The notes beneath the pieces were generated by a model. That model made no database searches. It saw only the letters and a list, made by a program, of their open reading frames with translations, and was not told the DNA's origin. Positions 1 through 4,194 of a stretch of DNA of 5,366 nucleotides are shown piece after piece (the first letter of the stretch is position 1; each line of letters opens with the position of its first letter). Source of the DNA: JBGPIK01 sp041484845 (GTDB lineage: Bacteria; Desulfobacterota; Binatia; UBA9968); contig JBGPIK010000452.1 of NCBI GenBank assembly GCA_041484845.1, positions 1 to 5,366 on the forward strand, written 5' to 3'. Position numbers and translations under genes: made by a program.

Positions 1-120
1 GCCCAACGCGCGCAACGTCACGTGCCCGATTCCATCGCCACGCTGCGCTATATTCTGGCCCGCGCCATCGTGAGACAACTCGATCGCTGCCCATGCTGCA
101 ACGTGGTCAATCGACGTTAG
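1..120 (+). CDS. C-terminal end of an unidentified protein (5' end outside window)
   Basis: Frame 1 is open from the first base to a TAG at 118-120, giving 39 residues. The tail is basic and ends in a Cys-Pro-Cys-Cys cluster (RCPCC, residues 30-34) followed by NVVNRR. It is preceded by a helix-like stretch rich in Leu, Ala, Ile and Arg (DSIATLRYILARAIVRQL). I do not recognise the family. A Cys-rich basic C-terminus next to a fold-back repeat would fit a transposase or other DNA-binding protein, but that is only an impression. Frame 3 is also open through most of this stretch, so the frame assignment rests on residue composition and the clean stop. It lies 319 bp upstream of the ABC cassette with a repeat between, so it is probably not part of that operon. 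Confidence 0.4.
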   Translation, partial: AQRAQRHVPDSIATLRYILARAIVRQLDRCPCCNVVNRR

Positions 121-133
121 TGACACAGTAGTA

Positions 134-271
134 CTAGCAGGTTGCTGAAAAAAGGTTAGGAATGCTTCGAGTACCTCAGCATGAACGGGAAAACGTCAAC
201 GCTATCACCTCTCCTCCGTTCGTCCTGAGCCCCGTCGAAGGACTCCGAGAACGTTTTCAGCAACCTGCTAG
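134..271. repeat. 138-bp fold-back (MITE/REP-like) palindromic element
   Basis: The outer 18 bp are a perfect inverted repeat: CTAGCAGGTTGCTGAAAA at 134-151 and its exact reverse complement at 254-271. After about 7 mismatched bases the arms pair again imperfectly: 159-188 (GGAATGCTTCGAG...ATGAACGG) against 216-248 (CCGTTCGTCCTGAGC...GGACTCC). The arms are thus about 55 nt each around a 27-nt loop (189-215). The right inner arm resembles the dispersed CGTTCGTCCTGAGC...GTCGAAGGAC palindromes known from many bacterial genomes; that is recollection, not a search. The element has no coding capacity, both ends carry CTAG, and no clear target-site duplication is visible. It could be mobilised in trans, act as a transcript-stabilising hairpin, or be both. 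It has no T-tract, so it is not a classical intrinsic terminator. Confidence 0.85.
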
Positions 272-356
272 CCCGCATTATTCATGATCCGAGGAAAGAG
301 TATGACACCGCGTCGATCGACCGGTGAGTTTGGTGGAGCGAAGGCGGACAAAAGAT

Positions 357-425
357 GGTTCAAGGTTTCAGGTTCAACGTTCAAGTGGTTTCGAACCTTG
401 AGCATTGAACTTTGAACATTGAACC
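357..425. repeat. Inverted array of 7-nt NGTTCAA / TTGAACN units
   Basis: Four consecutive heptamers at 357-384 read GGTTCAA, GGTTTCA, GGTTCAA, CGTTCAA. After a 13-nt spacer (385-397), four inverted heptamers at 398-425 read TTGAGCA, TTGAACT, TTGAACA, TTGAACC. The two halves form an imperfect 28-bp inverted repeat, and the spacer itself contains a near palindrome (GGTTTCGAACC). The array ends one base before the AAGGGAG ribosome binding site of the next gene, so a transcript crossing it could form a long hairpin in the 5' leader. A related but 9-nt-periodic TTGAAC array lies at 4112-4173. Confidence 0.8.
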
Positions 426-426
426 G

Positions 427-433
427 AAGGGAG
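427..433 (+). promoter_or_regulatory. Ribosome binding site that fixes the binding-protein start
   Basis: AAGGGAG lies 6 nt before the ATG at 440. It selects this start over the in-frame TTG at 419, which would lie inside the repeat array and put charged residues (NRREKD) ahead of the signal peptide. Confidence 0.65.
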
Positions 434-439
434 AAAGAT

Positions 440-1423
440 ATGCCACGTTTACTTTCGAAAGTGATGCTTACATTTCTGATCGCCGCTTCGCTGTGGCCGA
501 ATCCTGGGCTCGCGGCGGAGGCCAGGAAGCTCAAACTTGGAATTCTTCAAACCGGCTCGCAGGATTTCGTCCACACGGTCATGGAGCAGCAGAAGTTCCT
601 GCAGAAATATAATATTCCCTACGAACGCATTTCCATTCTCAATCCCCCGGCGCTTCACTTGATGATCGCGGAAAAGACCGTCGATATCGGCTATGGCGGG
701 CTCACTGCGATGGCGCGAGCGCGCGCCGAGGGCAAAGGCACGCTGGTCATCTTCGGTATTTTCTCACCGGTCAATGCCCTTCTGGTGCCGAAGAATTCTC
801 CGGTTAAAACGTTGGCGGATCTCAGAGGAAAAAGAGTGGGCAACTTCGGCGGCGCCGGCTCTGCCACCACCAGCATCTTCATGGCCATTGCCAAAAAATG
901 GCACGGTCTCGATCTTCAGCGCGACTTGGAATTGATAACGGCCCCCGGACCCGCATTGATCGGGCTCTTGGACCGCGGCGAGCTTGCGGCGGCTCTCATG
1001 GGCACGACGGAGTCGCTGATGTTTCCCCTGACCGGGAAATACCGCGTGCTGATGGACCTCAGCGCTGAATGGGAGAAGCACGCCGGGCGCGCGCCCGCGC
1101 ATGTGACGATTGCAACCAACGAAGAGTTCGCCAAAGCTCACCCGGATATTCTGAAGCGCTATCTCATGGCTTATCTGGACGCGGTGAAATATGTGCACGG
1201 TCATCCCGAGATCTGGCAGGATTATGCCAAGCGCATCAAGCTCACCGAGCCGGGCGCAGCCGCCGCTCTGCGCGACAACATGGGACCGAGAATCATCGAC
1301 AAATGGGACAAAGACCAGATCAAAGCGGAACTAGACTTTCTCGAATTGGCGCGCGAGATTTTAGGACCAAAAGTCCTGAGAGAAATTCCGAAAGGGCTGA
1401 TTACCGATGCCTACAACCCTTAA
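440..1423 (+). CDS. NitT/TauT-type ABC transporter periplasmic substrate-binding protein
   Basis: This 327-residue protein is the solute receptor of the importer encoded downstream. Residues 1-26 form a Sec signal peptide: a basic start (MPRLLSK), a hydrophobic core (VMLTFLIAASLW) and a likely cleavage after LAA at about 25/26. There is no lipobox Cys, so the mature protein should be free in the periplasm. The rest follows the NMT1/SsuA-like plan of the family. It has a first beta strand (KLKLGIL, 30-36), the stretch ALHLMIAEKTVDIGYGG (71-87) where these receptors sample ligand, and the hinge-proximal signature SPVKTLADLRGKRVG (120-134) followed by a Gly/Ser/Thr-rich turn (GGAGSATTS, 137-145). 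DRGELAAALM (178-187) is the typical second-lobe motif, and the C-terminal part is helical. Length is normal. The stop overlaps the permease start by 17 nt, consistent with translational coupling. The ligand cannot be predicted: relatives bind sulfonates, nitrate, pyrimidine thiamine precursors or aromatics. Confidence 0.92.
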   Translation: MPRLLSKVMLTFLIAASLWPNPGLAAEARKLKLGILQTGSQDFVHTVMEQQKFLQKYNIPYERISILNPPALHLMIAEKTVDIGYGGLTAMARARAEGKGTLVIFGIFSPVNALLVPKNSPVKTLADLRGKRVGNFGGAGSATTSIFMAIAKKWHGLDLQRDLELITAPGPALIGLLDRGELAAALMGTTESLMFPLTGKYRVLMDLSAEWEKHAGRAPAHVTIATNEEFAKAHPDILKRYLMAYLDAVKYVHGHPEIWQDYAKRIKLTEPGAAAALRDNMGPRIIDKWDKDQIKAELDFLELAREILGPKVLREIPKGLITDAYNP

Positions 1424-2156
1424 GATCTATTCTTTTGCCGTCCTCTTGCTTGCCTGGATCGCGCTCTCTTTCGTTTTCTCCCCGGATATTTTGCCCGGAC
1501 CTATTCCGGTGTTTGCGGCGATCCTGGATAATCTGCGCTCCGGCGACGGCTTCTTCCACCTATATAAGACCGTATCGCGGGTCGTCCTGGGTCTTGTTTT
1601 GGCCATGTTTCTCGGCACGGGGATCGGCTTGGTAATGGGGCTGTCGCGAAAAGGCGAAATATTTTTCGAGAGCTGGGTCATGATCGGTTTGACCATTCCC
1701 GCGGTTGTCTATGCCATTGTCTGTCTCTTGTGGTTTGGTCTGAACGAGTTTGCAGCCATCATTGCCATCGGCGTCACGGCTTTTCCCGCGGTGGCGATCA
1801 ACATGTGGCAGGGCGTGAAAGATATCGACATGCAGCTGGTCGCCATGGGAAAGGCGTTTCAGCTTCCTACTCACGATGTGGTCCGAAAGATCGTGCTGCC
1901 GCAGACCGTGCCGTACGTTTTGGCCGCCACCCGCTATGCGCTCGGAATCTCGTGGAAGATCTGCACCACCGTTGAGCTTATCGGCATGAGCAGCGGCGTA
2001 GGTTACATGCTCCACTACTGGTTCGGCCTGTTTTCGATGACCCAGGTGCTTGCGTGGACGCTAACCTTCATCATTGTACTTTTGTTTATCGAGTATGTGC
2101 TGATCAATCCTTTTGAGAAGCGCTCGACGGCATGGCGCCCGGTCGTTCAGGTATAA
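1407..2156 (+). CDS. NitT/TauT-type ABC transporter permease (SsuC/TauC-like)
   Basis: This 249-residue inner-membrane protein of the BPD_transp_1 fold forms the translocation pore, probably as a homodimer. Hydrophobic segments lie at about residues 7-25, 57-79, 90-111, 114-134, 168-190 and 215-234, giving six helices. The cytoplasmic coupling loop that docks on the ATPase is at 143-166 (QLVAMGKAF...VVRKIVLPQ), the EAA motif with the conserved Gly (G148) and the terminal I-x-LP. TIPAVVYAIVCLLWFGLNE (96-114) is the Pro/Trp/Phe-Gly stretch typical of the SsuC/TauC subgroup. The start ATG lies within the last codons of the binding-protein gene (17-nt overlap), with AAAGGG at 1391-1396 as a moderately spaced ribosome binding site. 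Length is usual for the family, and I see no damage. Family assignment is firm; substrate unknown. Confidence 0.92.
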   Translation: MPTTLKIYSFAVLLLAWIALSFVFSPDILPGPIPVFAAILDNLRSGDGFFHLYKTVSRVVLGLVLAMFLGTGIGLVMGLSRKGEIFFESWVMIGLTIPAVVYAIVCLLWFGLNEFAAIIAIGVTAFPAVAINMWQGVKDIDMQLVAMGKAFQLPTHDVVRKIVLPQTVPYVLAATRYALGISWKICTTVELIGMSSGVGYMLHYWFGLFSMTQVLAWTLTFIIVLLFIEYVLINPFEKRSTAWRPVVQV

Positions 2157-2157
2157 C

Positions 2158-2161
2158 GGGG
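2158..2161 (+). promoter_or_regulatory. Probable Shine-Dalgarno for a GTG start of the ATPase
   Basis: GGGG, part of CGGGGAA, lies 6 nt before the GTG at 2168. It is a modest match, but it supports a start just after the permease stop rather than at the in-frame ATG at 2132, whose extra 12 residues (MAPGRSGITGKT) look unlike the family N-terminus. Confidence 0.35.
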
Positions 2162-2167
2162 AAAACC

Positions 2168-2941
2168 GTGGCGCATATTACCGTCGAAAACCTAGCTAAA
2201 GAATTTGCTCGCGCCGACGGCACTGTTTTGAGCGTGATCGGCGGCCTCACCTTCGATGTTAAAGACGGTGAATTTGTTTCTATCCTGGGCCCCTCCGGGT
2301 GCGGCAAGTCAACGCTGCTAAGCATTCTCGCGGGACTAGAGCGACCCACGAGCGGTACGATTCGGCTCGACGGCAAACCGCTCGGGCCAAACAGCAACGG
2401 CATGAGACTCGGATTCGTATTCCAGCAGCCTCGTCTGCTTAATTGGCGCTCGGTGCGGCGTAATGTCATGCTGCCGCTCGAACGCGGAGTTTTGTCCAAA
2501 GAAGAGCAGCAGGCGCGGTCAGGCCGTTATCTCGATTTGGTCCGGCTCAACGGTTTCGAGGACTATTTTCCGCTCCAGCTTTCGGGAGGAATGCAGCAGC
2601 GGGTGGCCATCGCCCGAGCCCTCGTGGTCGAACCGGACGTTTTGCTGATGGACGAGCCGTTCAGCAGTCTCGATGAGATCACCGCGCGCAAAATGAGAGC
2701 GGAGCTGAATCGCATCTGGCAAGAGACCAAGAAAACAATTATTTTTGTCACCCACGATATCAGCGAAGCGGTTTTTCTTTCCAACCGGCTGCTGGTGGTA
2801 ACCGAAAGGCCGACCCGAGTTTTCGATACGATGACGATTGATGTTGGCTATCCGCGGGACTACGATGATGACCGGCTGTTCGAGCTGACGAAAAAAGTAG
2901 GCCGGATTTTTTTACATATGGAGGAAGGTCATGGCGAATAA
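2168..2941 (+). CDS. NitT/TauT-type ABC transporter ATP-binding protein (SsuB/TauB-like)
   Basis: Read from the GTG at 2168 this is a 257-residue cytoplasmic ATPase that powers the importer as a dimer. All nucleotide-binding elements are intact: Walker A GPSGCGKST (41-49), Q-loop FQQP (85-88), signature LSGGMQQR (138-145), Walker B VLLMDEP (158-164), D-loop SSLD (166-169) and H-loop His196 in FVTHD. The sequence LLNWRSVRRNVMLPL after the Q-loop is typical of the nitrate/sulfonate/taurine subgroup, which uses LLPW-like residues there. An alternative ATG at 2132 would add 12 residues and overlap the permease by 25 nt. I prefer the GTG because MAHITVENLAKEF begins where relatives begin. The stop overlaps the downstream M24-fold gene by 11 nt, which ties that gene to the transporter. 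Confidence 0.92.
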   Translation: MAHITVENLAKEFARADGTVLSVIGGLTFDVKDGEFVSILGPSGCGKSTLLSILAGLERPTSGTIRLDGKPLGPNSNGMRLGFVFQQPRLLNWRSVRRNVMLPLERGVLSKEEQQARSGRYLDLVRLNGFEDYFPLQLSGGMQQRVAIARALVVEPDVLLMDEPFSSLDEITARKMRAELNRIWQETKKTIIFVTHDISEAVFLSNRLLVVTERPTRVFDTMTIDVGYPRDYDDDRLFELTKKVGRIFLHMEEGHGE

Positions 2942-4076
2942 TGGTAGTCGAGTTACGGAGCCATTTCGGCGTAAGATCGGCGCGCTGAAAGAAGCGATGC
3001 AGCGGGAAAAACTCTCCGCCCTGCTCTTTTACTCCTCGGGCCAGTTGAGCATGCTCGAAGTCAATGCGGTGCTCTGGATCTCCGGCGTATTGCCGATCGG
3101 ACCGAATACCGCGGTGCTTCTTCGCCCGTCCGGTCAAGCGACCATGATCATCAGCGACTCCTGGGACGAAGCGCGAGTGCGCGACCAGACGTGGATCGAC
3201 GATGTCCAGGTAAGCGACGGCTTCGTAAAAAAAATCGGCGTTCTATTAGCCAAAGACGGTATTCAAGGGGACATCGGGATTGCCGGTTTTGGTTTCATGC
3301 CGGCATCTGTTTATCACGGACTTGAACGGCTGCCTCAGGTGCGCCTAAAGCCGATCGATCCGATGCTAAATTCGCTGGCTCGTTCACCCGGCGCTGAATC
3401 GTTGCCCGTGCTCACGCGCGCCGCCGAAATCGCCGATATCGGATTTTCCGCGATCGTGAAAAACGCAAAAGTGGGCATGGTTGAGTACGAGCTTGCGGCC
3501 GAGATGGAATATGCGATGCGCTTTGCAGGCGCAGAAGATAATTTCGGCATGCTCACCGCTTCGGACCATAGTCATTGCGCTCATCCGCCTCAGGACCGAA
3601 AGATTCGACCTGGAGACATCATCATTGCGGAAATCACGCCGGCGCTGCAAAGTCACTTCATCCAGCTTTGCCGCACGGTAGTCGTCGGACGGGCATCACC
3701 GCTCGTGCGGGAGAAATTCGCCATTCTCGAGGAGATCATGGCGAAGTGCCTGGATAAGGTTCGTCCAGGCGGCAAGGTCGGAGAGATCGCGCAGGTGATG
3801 AATCAGGTCTTTTCCGCCTACGGCTATGAAAAGTATTGCCGGCCCCCTTACATGCGGGTGCGCGGCCACGGTCTGGGCTTCTGGTCGATTCCCTTTGCGG
3901 AAGTCGTCGATGATAACGAGACGGTGATCGAAGCCGAAACGAGCTTCGTGGTTCATCCGAACCAGTACATTCCCGAGACCGGCTATCTCATGCTCGGCGA
4001 TACCGTCTGGGTGGAACAAAACGGCTATCGCCGTTTAACCCAATCACCCATGAAACTCTTCGAGGTCGAGGTCTAA
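2931..4076 (+). CDS. M24-fold (creatinase/aminopeptidase P-like) protein with a non-canonical metal site
   Basis: The 381-residue product has an N-terminal creatinase_N-like domain (about 11-150) and a C-terminal pita-bread M24 domain (about 160-375). Landmarks of the catalytic domain are easy to align: GDIIIAEITPA (228-238), FIQLCRTVVVG (243-253), RGHGLGFW (311-318), SFVVHPNQYI (338-347) and LMLGDTVWVEQNGYRRLT (353-370). Canonical M24 peptidases bind two metals with Asp, Asp, His, Glu, Glu; here the aligned residues are Glu234, Gln245, His313, His342 and Gly356, so only His survives unchanged. His218 (CAHPP) matches the His that is catalytic in metal-free creatinase (His232), but the position of creatinase Glu262 is Cys247. 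A metal-independent hydrolase of small amide or amidine compounds is a reasonable inference; classical aminopeptidase activity is unlikely. It starts at an ATG with GGAGGA (2920-2925) ahead and overlaps the ATPase by 11 nt, so it is co-translated with the importer. There is no signal peptide, so it is cytoplasmic. Confidence 0.88.
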   Translation: MANNGSRVTEPFRRKIGALKEAMQREKLSALLFYSSGQLSMLEVNAVLWISGVLPIGPNTAVLLRPSGQATMIISDSWDEARVRDQTWIDDVQVSDGFVKKIGVLLAKDGIQGDIGIAGFGFMPASVYHGLERLPQVRLKPIDPMLNSLARSPGAESLPVLTRAAEIADIGFSAIVKNAKVGMVEYELAAEMEYAMRFAGAEDNFGMLTASDHSHCAHPPQDRKIRPGDIIIAEITPALQSHFIQLCRTVVVGRASPLVREKFAILEEIMAKCLDKVRPGGKVGEIAQVMNQVFSAYGYEKYCRPPYMRVRGHGLGFWSIPFAEVVDDNETVIEAETSFVVHPNQYIPETGYLMLGDTVWVEQNGYRRLTQSPMKLFEVEV

Positions 4077-4078
4077 GA

Positions 4079-4106
4079 CGCAAAGAGCTAAGGGCTAAGC
4101 GCAAAG
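4079..4106 (+). repeat. Tandem array of four 7-nt NGCWAAG units
   Basis: Directly after the M24 stop codon the sequence reads CGCAAAG, AGCTAAG, GGCTAAG, CGCAAAG, four abutting heptamers with consensus NGC(A/T)AAG. The copy number is too small to be certain that it is more than chance, but the phase is exact across 28 bp and a second repeat block follows within 6 bp. Confidence 0.55.
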
Positions 4107-4111
4107 GGGTT

Positions 4112-4173
4112 TTGAACGGCTGGATGCCTTGAACGATTGGAACGGCTTGAACCATTTGAACGATTGGAACTTT
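4112..4173 (+). repeat. Tandem array of about seven 9-nt TTGAACGAT-like units
   Basis: Units in order are TTGAACGGC, a degenerate 8-nt TGGATGCC, then TTGAACGAT, TGGAACGGC, TTGAACCAT, TTGAACGAT and TGGAACTTT. The 15-mer TTGAACGATTGGAAC occurs exactly twice (4129-4143 and 4156-4170), 27 bp apart, which is three periods. The array occupies most of the 118-bp gap between the two M24-fold genes and ends 21 bp before the second start. It shares the TTGAAC core with the 7-nt array at 357-425 but has a different period. No stem-loop terminator or convincing promoter was found in the gap. Confidence 0.8.
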
Positions 4174-4183
4174 TTCTTAATTT

Positions 4184-4188
4184 AGAGG
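4184..4188 (+). promoter_or_regulatory. Ribosome binding site supporting the GTG start at 4195
   Basis: AGAGG sits 6 nt upstream of GTG 4195. It is the only well-placed Shine-Dalgarno near the start of the second M24-fold frame. The first in-frame ATG (4252) would remove 19 residues and lacks a comparable site. Confidence 0.55.
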
Positions 4189-4194
4189 TGCTAC

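Larger units (their letters stand above)
121..439. other. Intergenic region dominated by two repeat structures
   Basis: There is no convincing gene in these 319 bases. The region contains a fold-back element (134-271), a short unique stretch (272-356) and an inverted array of 7-nt units (357-425), followed by the ribosome binding site of the binding-protein gene. The promoter of the ABC operon should lie here, but I could not find a -35/-10 pair with good match and spacing. TTGAAC hexamers in the array resemble -35 boxes only because the repeat unit contains them. The unique stretch holds a weak 37-codon ORF (302-415) with a fair Shine-Dalgarno; I do not call it a gene because it runs into the repeat array. 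Confidence 0.7.

Noticed and set aside
134..271. Fold-back element as a rho-independent terminator of the upstream gene
   Set aside because: No T-tract follows the right arm, and the arms are far longer than a terminator stem.
254..284. TTTTCA...TATTCA as a promoter at the edge of the fold-back element
   Set aside because: The spacing is 19 nt and both hexamers are weak matches; the -35 part belongs to the repeat end.
357..425. CRISPR array
   Set aside because: The units are 7 nt with no spacers of regular length, and no cas genes are present.
412..442. TTGAAC (412-417) with a 17-nt spacing to AAGATA (435-440) as a sigma-70 promoter
   Set aside because: The -10 match is poor and overlaps the start codon, and TTGAAC is simply the repeat unit.
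764..1204. 146-codon minus-strand open frame inside the binding-protein gene
   Set aside because: It is antisense to a clear family member, with His/Arg/Gly-rich composition and no recognisable domain.
1069..1635. 188-codon plus-strand frame spanning the binding-protein/permease junction
   Set aside because: It is a +1-type shadow rich in Arg/Ser/Ala that overlaps two well-supported genes in other frames.
1560..2015. 151-codon minus-strand frame opposite the permease
   Set aside because: The composition is that of an antisense shadow (many His, Asp, Gln, Arg), and the + strand encodes an intact permease.
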